A DNA stretch of 64,000 nt, taken from contig NZ_MAXF01000095.1 of assembly GCF_001704635.1 (NCBI RefSeq), forward strand, positions 1-64,000. The letters run 5' to 3'. Positions 33,608-41,335 of this stretch are shown here, in pieces. The stretch is from Streptomyces sparsogenes. GTDB taxonomy: Bacteria; Actinomycetota; Actinomycetes; Streptomycetales; Streptomycetaceae. A program made the position numbers and the translations under genes. Under the pieces are notes generated by a model that saw only the letters and a list, made by a program, of their open reading frames with translations, ran no database searches and was not told the origin of the DNA. Numbering within the stretch: the stretch's first letter is position 1; each line of letters starts with the position of its first letter.

Positions 33608-34384
33608 GTGCGCACCCGGAACACGGCTCTCGTGGCGGCGATGTGCGCGGGGTTGGCCGCGGCGCTCGCCGGATGTGGCGGCGACGGCGGCGGCGGCGAG
33701 GACCCCGACGCGGGCACCAACGGCGTGGGCAAGCTCCCCGCCACCAAGATCGAGAGCAGAGCCAGGAAGGCCGCCGGCGCGGCCGAGGCGGTACGCCTGT
33801 CCGGCCAGCTCGTCACCAAGGGGCGCACCTACAAGGTCGACATGCGGCTCAAGGCGGACGGCGGCACCGGCCAGGTCTCCACCGAGGGCAGCACCTTCGA
33901 GCTGCTGCGCGTCGGCAAGGACCTCTACCTCAAGGCCGACGCGGGCTTCTGGACGCACAAGACCGGCGGCCACGCGGGGAGCGGCGCCGGGCAGAACAGC
34001 GCCGGGCAGAACGGCGCCGGCGTGGGCGACAAGCTCGACGACAAGTACGTCAAGGTGCCGGTCCGCGACCCCTCGTACAAACGGCTCAGCGGACTGACCG
34101 ACAAGACCCTGCTGCTCGACGGGCTCCTCGGCCTGCACGGCGGGATCTCCACCGGCGACCGTGGCACGGTCGGCGGCGTACGCACCATCCGGATCCGCGG
34201 CGGCCAGGGGAGCGGTGGGACGCTCGACGTCTCCCTGGAGGGGAAGCCGTACCCGCTGCGGCTCCAGCGCGCGGGCGGCGCGGGCGTCATCCGGCTCGCC
34301 GACTGGGACAAGGACTTCCCCCTGACCGCCCCCGCGAAGGACGAGGTGGTCGACTACGGGCAGCAGATCCCCAGCGGTACGTAG
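33608..34384 (+). CDS. Lipoprotein (LppX/LprG-like size), function unknown
   Basis: Secreted lipoprotein of 258 residues. The signal peptide ends in a lipobox LAGC with Cys at about residue 22, followed by a Gly/Asp-rich linker. The mature part has alternating Gly/Lys-rich beta-strands (VRLSGQLVTKGRTYKVDMRL, GTGQVSTEGSTFELLRV) and resembles the LolA/LprG-type beta-sheet fold, but this is only a compositional impression. GTG 33608 has AGGAGG about 11 bases upstream; a later ATG inside the signal peptide would truncate it. Confidence 0.75.
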   Translation: MRTRNTALVAAMCAGLAAALAGCGGDGGGGEDPDAGTNGVGKLPATKIESRARKAAGAAEAVRLSGQLVTKGRTYKVDMRLKADGGTGQVSTEGSTFELLRVGKDLYLKADAGFWTHKTGGHAGSGAGQNSAGQNGAGVGDKLDDKYVKVPVRDPSYKRLSGLTDKTLLLDGLLGLHGGISTGDRGTVGGVRTIRIRGGQGSGGTLDVSLEGKPYPLRLQRAGGAGVIRLADWDKDFPLTAPAKDEVVDYGQQIPSGT

Positions 34385-34408
34385 GGGGAGGGGGCTGCCC
34401 TCGGCGGC

Positions 34409-34948
34409 TCAGCCGCTCCGGCGGGGGCGGCCGCGGCGGGCGAGGAGTTTGGGCAGGCCGGCGGGCATGGGGCGGCGGGTGAGGGCGGGGCTCGGCCGAG
34501 GGGGCGCGGCGAGGGAGCCGGACGGCGGCTCCTCCAGCGGGCCGGGGGCCGGCTCGAGGCGCAGCACCCGGCACTCCCGGGCCCAGCGCTCGGCGATCCG
34601 CTCGGCGTCCGGCGCGTTCAGCCGCTTGCCCTTGAGCTCCTCCACGGCGGCCGTCCACGCATCGCCGCCGGGCGGGAGCTCGGCCACCCGGGCGGGCCAG
34701 GTGACGAGCCGGCCGCCCTTGTCCTTGCTGCGTACGGTGACGGTGGCCGCGCCGCCGTCCACCAGCCCGAGCCCGTTCAGCGGCTGCTCCCCGGGGCCGT
34801 CCCCGACCAGGCAGACCGCGCCCTCGTGCCACACGTGCCACAGCGCGCGGTCGGCGGCCGGGGCGGGGCCCGCGCCCCGGACCCAGATGAGGGCGGACTT
34901 CTTGGTCGCCTCCTCGACGAGCGCGCGGTCCATGGGGGTCTGCGTCAT
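34409..34948 (-). CDS. Conserved hypothetical protein (179 aa)
   Basis: No recognised domain. The first 125 residues look folded (EEATKKSALIWVRGAG, WHVWHEGAVCLVGDGPGEQPLNGL, VTVRSKDKGGRLVTWPARV), with a Trp/His-rich core that recalls a small beta-barrel; residues 130-179 are Pro/Arg-rich and probably disordered. ATG 34948 is the first start; ATG 34933 is possible. It diverges from the DMT transporter gene (125 bases) and converges on the lipoprotein gene (24 bases). Confidence 0.6.
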   Translation of the reverse strand: MTQTPMDRALVEEATKKSALIWVRGAGPAPAADRALWHVWHEGAVCLVGDGPGEQPLNGLGLVDGGAATVTVRSKDKGGRLVTWPARVAELPPGGDAWTAAVEELKGKRLNAPDAERIAERWARECRVLRLEPAPGPLEEPPSGSLAAPPRPSPALTRRPMPAGLPKLLARRGRPRRSG

Positions 34949-35072
34949 GCGGACACCCTATGACCACGGCGACAGGACGGTCGCGGGACCGCCGCCGACC
35001 GCCTGACGGACAGCCGTTCCACCACGTGGGCGCGCGGTTCCCCGGGCGGCCCGTGCCCCCTACGCTGATGCG

Positions 35073-36095
35073 GTGTCCAGTGCCAGCTCCAGCCGCCGCG
35101 GAAGCTCCCCCGGAGTCGCTCCGGCCGGTCAGGCCGGGCCCGTCACCCCTGCCCCGAAGCCCACTCCGAGGTCCGAGCGGAGTCCTGGGCGGGGTCCCGA
35201 GCGGAAGCCGCCCGCCGGGCACCCCGGCGGCCCCCTCGACGTCGCGCTGCTGGCGCTCGCCGTCGCCTCGGTCTCGTTCTCCGCGCCCCTGATCGCGGCG
35301 ACGGCCGCCCCGGCGCTCGCGGTCGCGTTCTGGCGCAACGCCATGGCCGTCGGCGCCCTCACCCCCCTGGCGCTGCTGCGCCACCGCCGGGAGCTGCGCG
35401 GGATGGGGCGCCGCGGGGTGCTGTTGTCCGCCGGGGCCGGGGTGCTGCTCGCGCTGCACTTCGGGGCGTGGCTGCCCAGCCTGCACATGACCTCCGTCGC
35501 CTCGTCGACCGCGCTCGCCACCACCACCCCCATCTGGACCGCGCTGCTGCTGCGGCTGCGCGGGCAGCGCCCGCCCGCCCTGGCCTGGGCCGGCATGGCG
35601 GTCGCCGTCCTCGGCGTGGTCATGCTGACCGGCGTCGACCTGGCGCTCTCCCCCCGCGCGCTCGCGGGCGACGCGCTCGCGCTGGTCGGCGGCATCGCGG
35701 CGGCGGGGTACGTGGTGCTCGGCGCCGAGGTGCGGCGGACGGCGTCCACGACGGCGTACACCTACGTCTGCTACGGCACCACCAGCGTGCTCCTGCTGCT
35801 CACCTGCCTGGCCAGTGGCACGGCCCTGGGCGGCTACAGCGGCGCCACGTGGCTGAAGCTGGCCGCGCTGACGGTCACCGCCCAGCTCCTCGGCCACTCG
35901 ATGATCAACCGCGTGGTCAAGGGGCTGGGGCCGTCCGTCACCTCGACCGCGCTGCTGCTGGAGACGCCGGGCGCGGCCCTGATCGCCGCGCTCTGGCTGG
36001 GTCAGACGCCGCAGGCGATCGCCTACCCGGCGCTCGCGGTGATCCTCGTCGGGCTGGCGCTGGTGGTCCTGGCGGACCGCAGACGGCCCGGCTGA
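35073..36095 (+). CDS. EamA/DMT-family permease
   Basis: Inner-membrane transporter of 340 residues with ten predicted membrane helices arranged as two EamA repeats (about 57-190 and 200-335) after a Pro-rich cytoplasmic tail of about 50 residues. The segment FWRNAMAVGAL in helix 2 and SVTSTALLLETPGAALIAALWLG near the end are typical. The substrate cannot be read from sequence; DMT carriers export amino acids, drugs or metabolites. GTG 35073 lies 6 bases past TACGCT, so the transcript may be leaderless. Converges with corA at a shared terminator. Confidence 0.86.
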   Translation: MSSASSSRRGSSPGVAPAGQAGPVTPAPKPTPRSERSPGRGPERKPPAGHPGGPLDVALLALAVASVSFSAPLIAATAAPALAVAFWRNAMAVGALTPLALLRHRRELRGMGRRGVLLSAGAGVLLALHFGAWLPSLHMTSVASSTALATTTPIWTALLLRLRGQRPPALAWAGMAVAVLGVVMLTGVDLALSPRALAGDALALVGGIAAAGYVVLGAEVRRTASTTAYTYVCYGTTSVLLLLTCLASGTALGGYSGATWLKLAALTVTAQLLGHSMINRVVKGLGPSVTSTALLLETPGAALIAALWLGQTPQAIAYPALAVILVGLALVVLADRRRPG

Positions 36096-36099
36096 GGGC

Positions 36100-36129
36100 G
36101 CCCGGTGGCCCACCGGGGGCCCACCGGGC
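36100..36129. terminator. Bidirectional terminator between the DMT gene and corA
   Basis: Nine-base stem GCCCGGTGG (36100-36108) and CCACCGGGC (36121-36129); an alternative tighter pairing of 36101-36108 with 36110-36117 also exists. Lies between convergent stops at 36095 and 36138. Confidence 0.6.
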
Positions 36130-36137
36130 CCGGGGGG

Positions 36138-37238
36138 TCAGAGCCAGCCGTTGCGCTTGAAGCCGCGGTGGATCACGAAGCAGATCCCGACCGTGACCAG
36201 CAGCACCGCCGGGTAGCCGAACTTCCAGCGCAGCTCCGGCATGTAGTCGAAGTTCATGCCGTAGATCCCGGCGATCATCGTGGGCACGGCGAAGATCGCC
36301 GCCCAGGAAGTGATCTTGCGCATGTCCTCGTTCTGGGCGACGGTGGCCTGCGCCAGGTTCGCCTGGAGGATCGAGTTGAGCAGGTCGTCGAAGGCCAGCA
36401 CCTGCTCGTTGACCCGGGCCAGGTGGTCCGCGACGTCCCGGAAGTACTTCTGGATGTCCGGGTCCACCACCCGCATCGGCCGCTCGCTCAGCAGCTGCAT
36501 CGGCCGCAGCAGCGGCGAGACGGCCCGCTTGAACTCCAGCACCTCGCGCTTGAGCTGGTAGATCCGCCCCGCGTCACCGCCCCGCCGGGAGCTGGCCGCC
36601 GAGAAGACGTCGATCTCGACCTCGTCGATGTCGTCCTGGAGGGCGTCGGCGACCGCCAGATAGCCGTCCACGACCTGGTCGGCGATCGCGTGCAGCACCG
36701 CCGAGGGACCCGTGGCGAGCAGCTCGGGGTCCTGCTGGAGGCGGTGGCGCAGCGCGCGCAGCGAGCCCTGGCCGCCGTGCCGGACGGTCACGATGAAGTT
36801 CCGGCCGGTGAAGCACATCACCTCGCCGGTCTCCACCACCTCGCTGGTCGCGGTGAGTTCGGCGTGGTCCACGTAGTGGATCGTCTTGAAGACGGTGAAC
36901 AGCGAGTCGTCGTACCGCTCCAGCTTCGGCCGCTGGTGCGCCTGCACCGCGTCCTCCACGGCCAGCGGGTGGAGCCCGAACTCCTGTGCGATGCCCGAGA
37001 ACTCGCGCTCCGTCGGCTCGTGCAGCCCGATCCAGGCGAAGCCGCCCTCCGCGCGCACCCGCTTCATGGCCTCGGCCGGGCTCAGGTGGTCGCTGACCCG
37101 CCGTCCCTCGCGGTAGACGGCGCAGTCGATCACCGCCGTGGAGACGGACGGGTCGCGGGTGGTGTCGTAGTTGCTGGTGGTGCGGGTGCGGCGCAGGGCG
37201 GGGCGGACGGCTGCGCGCAGGTCACGGATCATCGACAT
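36138..37238 (-). CDS. corA: CorA family magnesium/divalent metal transporter
   Basis: Pentameric Mg2+/Co2+ channel, 366 residues. The large cytoplasmic funnel domain is followed by two C-terminal membrane helices with the selectivity motif YGMNF in between (about residue 325). The charged end of the second helix (HRGFKRNGWL) is typical. ATG 37238 is chosen because AAGGAG lies 6 bases upstream; ATG 37232 and 37253 are in frame. It may work with the MgtE-N and DUF1003 proteins encoded nearby, an inference from position only. Confidence 0.94.
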   Translation of the reverse strand: MSMIRDLRAAVRPALRRTRTTSNYDTTRDPSVSTAVIDCAVYREGRRVSDHLSPAEAMKRVRAEGGFAWIGLHEPTEREFSGIAQEFGLHPLAVEDAVQAHQRPKLERYDDSLFTVFKTIHYVDHAELTATSEVVETGEVMCFTGRNFIVTVRHGGQGSLRALRHRLQQDPELLATGPSAVLHAIADQVVDGYLAVADALQDDIDEVEIDVFSAASSRRGGDAGRIYQLKREVLEFKRAVSPLLRPMQLLSERPMRVVDPDIQKYFRDVADHLARVNEQVLAFDDLLNSILQANLAQATVAQNEDMRKITSWAAIFAVPTMIAGIYGMNFDYMPELRWKFGYPAVLLVTVGICFVIHRGFKRNGWL

Positions 37239-37701
37239 GACGGGCTCCTTCACGGGCCGGCCGTCAGCGGCGGGCGCGCGGCGCAGCGCGGCCCGGAAGG
37301 TGGACGTACGGGTTCGACGGCCCTACGTCCGCAAAGCGGGCGGCACTCCGTGCGCTGGCGCTGACGGGAGTTCGCGGGGAAACGCTGGACAAAAGGTTCT
37401 GAAGCGTTGCGAAGGCGCTCTACCGTCAAGTGCCCCGGATGCGAGAAGACTTCACGTGTTTCACCGCGAGGCGGTGGGGTACGGAAGGTTTCAGATCACG
37501 AACAGCCGCATACCAAGGGGAAGAGGACGGGAGAACTGGCGGTACTGCACGGTCGACTAGGATCCACTGCAGCCCCACCTCCTCCGGTCGGTCCCCCTTG
37601 AGGGATGACGTGTAACTCCTCGGGCAGGGGCCAAGGCTATCAGCCGGTTGACGCGACAAGACGTCGCTTTGCCTGTTCGATACGCGATCTATGCTCGCCG
37701 C
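37239..37701. other. 463-bp intergenic region upstream of corA and the SUFU-domain gene
   Basis: No protein or RNA gene is supported. GC is lower than in neighbouring genes. It includes the ribosome binding site of corA (minus strand) near its left end and a TATGCT element at 37690 near its right end. I looked for a magnesium-sensing leader structure ahead of corA but saw no convincing fold. Confidence 0.45.
37690..37695 (+). promoter_or_regulatory. Putative -10 element for a leaderless SUFU-domain transcript
   Basis: TATGCT lies 6 bases before the ATG at 37702, with TTTGCC 16 bases further upstream and no ribosome binding site, consistent with transcription starting at the start codon. Confidence 0.4.
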
Positions 37702-38304
37702 ATGTCAGACGTTCTTCAGCTGGTCGAGACCCGGCTGCGCACGGCGCTGGGCGAGCCGGACGCCCGCGCGGCCGTCACCTTCGTGGGCACGGACCGCATC
37801 GAGGTGCTGCGCTTCCTCGACGGCGACGTGGTCCGCTACGCCACGCCCGGCATGTCCGACCGGCCGATGACCGACCCGACCGCCGTCCTCGCCGACCCGC
37901 TGCGCGGCCCGCGCGCCGAGCTGGTGCTGACGGTGCGGATCGGCGGCGCCGGCCCCGAGCTGCCCGTGCTGGACGAGGTGCTCCGCCCGCTCGCGGTACT
38001 GGCCGCCTCCCCCCAGGTCGAGGGCGTGGTGGTGACGCCGGGCGCGTCGCTGGACCTGGGCGGGCCGCTGTGGTCGGGGGCGCCCTTCACCTCCGTCCTG
38101 GTGGCCGAACCGGGCGGACTGGTCGAGGACTTGGAGCTCGACCCGCCCAGGGACCCGGTCCGGTTTCTGCCGCTGCTGCCCATGACCGGCAACGAGGCGG
38201 CGTGGAAGCGGGTGCACGGGGCGGGGGCGCTCCAGGACCGCTGGCTCCGGCACGGCACGGATCTGCGGGACCCCACCCGCTCGGGCGTACCGCTGGCGAA
38301 CTGA
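37702..38304 (+). CDS. Suppressor-of-fused (SUFU) domain protein
   Basis: Protein of 200 residues matching the bacterial SUFU domain: TFVGTDRIEVLRF, then VRYATPGMSDRPMTDP, RAELVLTV and the late PVRFLPLLPMTGNEAAW stretch. In animals this fold binds Gli; in bacteria it often appears as an immunity protein in toxin loci, but no toxin gene is adjacent here, so its role is open. ATG 37702 appears to be leaderless (TATGCT just upstream). It is followed 83 bases later by the zinc-ribbon gene on the same strand. Confidence 0.82.
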   Translation: MSDVLQLVETRLRTALGEPDARAAVTFVGTDRIEVLRFLDGDVVRYATPGMSDRPMTDPTAVLADPLRGPRAELVLTVRIGGAGPELPVLDEVLRPLAVLAASPQVEGVVVTPGASLDLGGPLWSGAPFTSVLVAEPGGLVEDLELDPPRDPVRFLPLLPMTGNEAAWKRVHGAGALQDRWLRHGTDLRDPTRSGVPLAN

Positions 38305-38386
38305 AGGGTTCCCGCGCGGCCCGCGTCGCATCCGGACGGGTGATCGTCCTTGACGCGGGGGCGCGCGGGTAGGACCGTGGGGCCCT

Positions 38387-39025
38387 ATGAGGGGCGAACC
38401 CAGTTGCCCGAAGTGCGGTGGCCGGGTGCGGGCGCCCGGTCTCTTCGCCGACTCCTGGCAGTGCGCGGTGCACGGTACGGTGCACCCTCTCCAGCCGGTC
38501 GTCCCGCCGAGCGTCGAGGCGCTCGTGGTGGTGACCAACCGCGCCCGGGTGCCCGTGTGGATGCCATGGCCGCTGCCGGTCGGCTGGCTGTTCACCGGCG
38601 TCGCGTGCGCGGGCGACGATCGCAGCGGCGGCCGGGCCACCGCCGTGGCCTGCTCCGGCCCCGGCCCGCTGGGCGGCCCCGGCGAGCTGCTGCTGGTCGC
38701 GGAGGAGCTGGGGGTGGGGCTCGGCGCGCGGTACGCCGGGATCCGCGGCCCCGACCCCGGTCCGGGCATGCGGGTCGACCGGGCCCCGCAGGTCAAGGTG
38801 TTGGCCGCCGGGCGGCCCACCCCGCTGTGGCTGGTCGAGGGCACCCCGGAGGACCGGGCGGTGTTCGCGGGCGAGGCGTGCGGGCTGTGGCTGTGGGCGA
38901 TCGTATGGCCCGAGCAGACCGGTCTGATGATGTACGACGAGATGGTGCTCACCGATCTGCGGGACGCGGGGGCCGAGGTGGACCTGGTGCCCTGCGGGGC
39001 GCTGTCGCCCCGCATCCTGGGCTGA
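38387..39025 (+). CDS. DUF6758-like zinc-ribbon protein
   Basis: Protein of 212 residues with an N-terminal zinc ribbon: CPKCGG (residues 7-12) and a second Cys/His pair in SWQCAVHG. The rest is a compact Gly/Pro/Trp-rich domain (MPWPLPVGWLFTGVACAGDDR, ACGLWLWAIVWPEQ) without membrane segments of certain status. Function is unknown, and the family name is from memory. The gene end is immediately followed by six copies of a 15-bp repeat whose first unit contains the stop codon. Confidence 0.75.
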   Translation: MRGEPSCPKCGGRVRAPGLFADSWQCAVHGTVHPLQPVVPPSVEALVVVTNRARVPVWMPWPLPVGWLFTGVACAGDDRSGGRATAVACSGPGPLGGPGELLLVAEELGVGLGARYAGIRGPDPGPGMRVDRAPQVKVLAAGRPTPLWLVEGTPEDRAVFAGEACGLWLWAIVWPEQTGLMMYDEMVLTDLRDAGAEVDLVPCGALSPRILG

Positions 39026-39105
39026 CGGCTCCTGGGCTGACCGTTCCTGGGCCGGCGGCTCCTGGGCTGACCGCATCCTGGGCCGGCGGCTCCTGGGCCG
39101 GCGAC
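39015..39105 (+). repeat. 15-16-bp tandem repeat at the 3' end of the zinc-ribbon gene
   Basis: Six units beginning TCCTGGG at 39015, 39030, 39045, 39060, 39076 and 39091, alternating endings CTGACSG and CCGGCGRC. The first unit overlaps the end of the coding sequence (reading L-G-stop), so the array looks like expansion of the gene's last codons into the intergenic region ahead of the PHP gene. Confidence 0.8.
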
Positions 39106-39186
39106 CCGGCGCGCGAGGGCAAATCCGGCGGGCGGTTATCCTGAAGCGTCCCCTCCGTCCCACCGCCGCAGCTTGGAGTCCGTGTC

Positions 39187-40098
39187 GTGCGCATCGATCT
39201 GCACACCCACTCCACTGCGTCCGACGGCACGGACACCCCCGCCGAGCTGGTGCGCAACGCCGCCGCGGCCGGGCTGGACGTCGTCGCGCTCACCGACCAC
39301 GACACCGTCGGCGGCTACGCGGAAGCGAAGCGGGCGCTGCCCGCGGGGCTGACCCTGGTCACCGGCGCCGAGCTGTCGTGCCGGCTGACGGCGGCCTCGG
39401 AGCCCGGGGCTTTCGAGGATGCCGCGGCTTCCGGGGGCGACTCGGCGGGTGTGAGCCTGCACATGCTGGCGTATCTCTTCGACCCGGCCGAGCCGGAGCT
39501 GGCCCGCGAGCGCGAGCTCGTACGCGACGACCGGGTGCCGCGCGCCCGGGCCATGGTCGACAAGCTGCGCGAGCTGGGCGTGCCGATCACCTGGGAGCAG
39601 GTGGCGCGGATCGCCGGCGACGGGGCCGTGGGGCGGCCGCACGTGGCCACCGCGATGGTCGAGCTGGGCGTCGTCGACAGCGTCTCGGACGCCTTCACAC
39701 CGCAGTGGCTGGCCAACGGCGGCCGGGCCTACGTCGAGAAGCACGAGCTCGACCCCTTCGAGGCGATCCGGCTGGTCAAGGCGGCCGGCGGGGTGACCGT
39801 CTTCGCGCATCCGCTGGCCCTCAAGCGCGGGCAGTGCGTGCCCGAGAGCGCCATCGCGGAGCTGGCCGCCGCGGGGCTCGACGGCATCGAGGTGGACCAC
39901 ATGGACCACGACGAGGCCACCCGCGCGCGGCTGCGCGGGCTCGCCGCGGAGCTGAGTCTGCTCACCACCGGCTCCAGCGACTACCACGGCAGTCGTAAGA
40001 CCTGTCGGCTCGGTGAGTACACGACGGATCCCGAGGTCTACGGAGAGATCGTCCGCCGGGCGACCGGGGCCTTCCCGGTGCCGGGCACGGGGGGCTGA
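39187..40098 (+). CDS. PHP-domain phosphoesterase (RNase AM / nucleoside bisphosphatase type)
   Basis: Metal-dependent phosphoesterase of 303 residues. The PHP motifs are present: DLHTHSTASDG (residues 4-14), LTDHDTVGG, a central VGRPHVATAM, and the late GSSDYHG. Relatives such as E. coli YciV hydrolyse 3',5'-nucleoside bisphosphates or short RNAs, so a role in pAp or RNA end turnover is likely. GTG 39187 has GGAG upstream. marC follows 100 bases downstream. Confidence 0.9.
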   Translation: MRIDLHTHSTASDGTDTPAELVRNAAAAGLDVVALTDHDTVGGYAEAKRALPAGLTLVTGAELSCRLTAASEPGAFEDAAASGGDSAGVSLHMLAYLFDPAEPELARERELVRDDRVPRARAMVDKLRELGVPITWEQVARIAGDGAVGRPHVATAMVELGVVDSVSDAFTPQWLANGGRAYVEKHELDPFEAIRLVKAAGGVTVFAHPLALKRGQCVPESAIAELAAAGLDGIEVDHMDHDEATRARLRGLAAELSLLTTGSSDYHGSRKTCRLGEYTTDPEVYGEIVRRATGAFPVPGTGG

Positions 40099-40198
40099 GC
40101 GGGCGCCGCCCGTCCGCGCGATGCCGGCCTCCTGGCGCCGACCCCACCCCCTTCTCTTTCCACGATCTCCGCTCTCTCTTGCGCAAGGCCCCATCACC

Positions 40199-40804
40199 GT
40201 GTTCGACCTCGCCGTCTTCGGCTCGCTCTTTCTCACCCTGTTCGTGATCATGGACCCGCCGGGCATCACCCCGATATTCCTGGCGCTCACCTCCGGCCGG
40301 CCCGTCAAGGTCCAGCGCCGGATGGCCGGCCAGGCGGCCCTCGTCGCCTTCGGGGTCATCGCCGTCTTCGGGGTCTGCGGCCAGCAGATCCTCGACTATC
40401 TGCATGTCTCGGTCCCCGCGCTGATGATCTCGGGCGGGCTGCTGCTCCTGCTGATCGCGCTCGACCTGCTGACCGGCAAGAACGACGAGCCCACCCAGAC
40501 CAAGGACGTGAACGTCGCCCTCGTGCCGCTCGGCATGCCGCTGCTGGCCGGGCCCGGGGCCATCGTCTCGGTGATCCTGGCCGTGCAGCACGCGGACGGG
40601 CTCGGCGGTCAGGTCTCGGTGTGGACCGCGATCGCGGCCATGCATGTGGTGCTCTGGCTGACCATGCGCTACTCGCTGCTGATCATCCGGCTGATCAAGG
40701 ACGGAGGGGTGGTGCTGGTCACCCGGCTGGCCGGGATGATGCTCTCCGCCCTGGCCGTGCAGCAGATCATCAACGGGGTCACCCAGGTGATCAACGGCGG
40801 CTGA
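40199..40804 (+). CDS. MarC family integral membrane protein
   Basis: Protein of 201 residues with six membrane helices, matching MarC/UPF0056: FLTLFVIMDPPGITPIFLALT at residues 11-31, the central VALVPLGMPLLAGPGAI, and LTRLAGMMLSALAVQQI-like end. The name comes from the mar locus, but no antibiotic-resistance role holds up for the family; a transport function is unknown. GTG 40199 gives the family N-terminus. A strong terminator follows the stop by 21 bases. Confidence 0.9.
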   Translation: MFDLAVFGSLFLTLFVIMDPPGITPIFLALTSGRPVKVQRRMAGQAALVAFGVIAVFGVCGQQILDYLHVSVPALMISGGLLLLLIALDLLTGKNDEPTQTKDVNVALVPLGMPLLAGPGAIVSVILAVQHADGLGGQVSVWTAIAAMHVVLWLTMRYSLLIIRLIKDGGVVLVTRLAGMMLSALAVQQIINGVTQVINGG

Positions 40805-40825
40805 GCGGGGCGCCCGGACGCACGT

Positions 40826-40855
40826 GCGCCCCCGTGCGATGAGGCACGGGGGCGC
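40826..40855 (+). terminator. Terminator after marC
   Basis: Twelve-base perfect stem GCGCCCCCGTGC (40826-40837) and complement (40844-40855) with loop GATGAG. Confidence 0.8.
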
Positions 40856-40888
40856 GGCGTGTGAGCTGACTACGGCGTGTGGATCAGC

Positions 40889-40960
40889 GACGTAACGTAC
40901 CGTAACGAACGGTAGCGAACAAGAATGAACGATAACGACAAGCTACGTATAGCTACGCAT
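40889..40960. other. AT-rich intergenic patch with small inverted repeats
   Basis: About 70 bases of markedly lower GC between the marC terminator and the stop of the 50-aa gene. It repeats AACG/TAACG units and holds two inverted repeats: TACCGT-N5-ACGGTA (40898-40914) and AGCTA-N4-TAGCT (40941-40954). It forms the 3' region of the 50-aa gene; function unknown. Confidence 0.4.
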
Positions 40961-40974
40961 CCACGGGCGGGGCG

Positions 40975-41127
40975 TTACCGGGCGGAGCTTTCGGCGGGGC
41001 GGATGTAGATGCGCTGGCCGATCGCGGCGGCCTGCTGCACGATCCGGTTGACGGAGGCGGCGTCCACAACGGTGCTGTCCACGGCGGTGCCGTCGACGTC
41101 GTCAAGGCGCATGATCTCGAAGCGCAT
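40975..41127 (-). CDS. Small conserved protein (50 aa), function unknown
   Basis: Fifty-residue protein beginning MRFEIMRLDDVDG and ending RIYIRPAES. ATG 41127 is backed by GGGAGAAG at ideal distance. The even charge distribution, the VDSTVVDAASVNRIVQQAAAIGQ amphipathic helix between two short strands and my memory of near-identical peptides in other actinobacteria argue that it is translated and selected. It ends in TAA, rare in this GC range. It diverges from the NYN-domain gene (209 bases). Confidence 0.75.
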   Translation of the reverse strand: MRFEIMRLDDVDGTAVDSTVVDAASVNRIVQQAAAIGQRIYIRPAESSAR

Positions 41128-41335
41128 GGCTTCTCCCTTCGTCTGATCCTCCTGAGGAGAACTGTGATGTGAAACGGACGCCTGCGGCGCCTGTGCCGCG
41201 AGCATCCGTACGGTTCAACAGCGGGTGCCCCGGAAAACATTCCCTACGCTAAAGAAAATTTTCGGGAGTCTAATTACCGTCTCGTACCAGGTCCGGTTGT
41301 GCCCTCGCCGCACGGGCCCGGAGAATGAACCGCGT

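Noticed and set aside
37290..37330. GGTTCGAC at 37311-37318 resembling a tRNA T-loop
   Set aside because: No acceptor, D or anticodon stems can be paired around it and there is no 3' CCA context.
37702..38304. Toxin-immunity locus, because SUFU proteins are often immunity proteins
   Set aside because: No polymorphic toxin, RHS or secretion gene adjoins; neighbours are conserved housekeeping genes.
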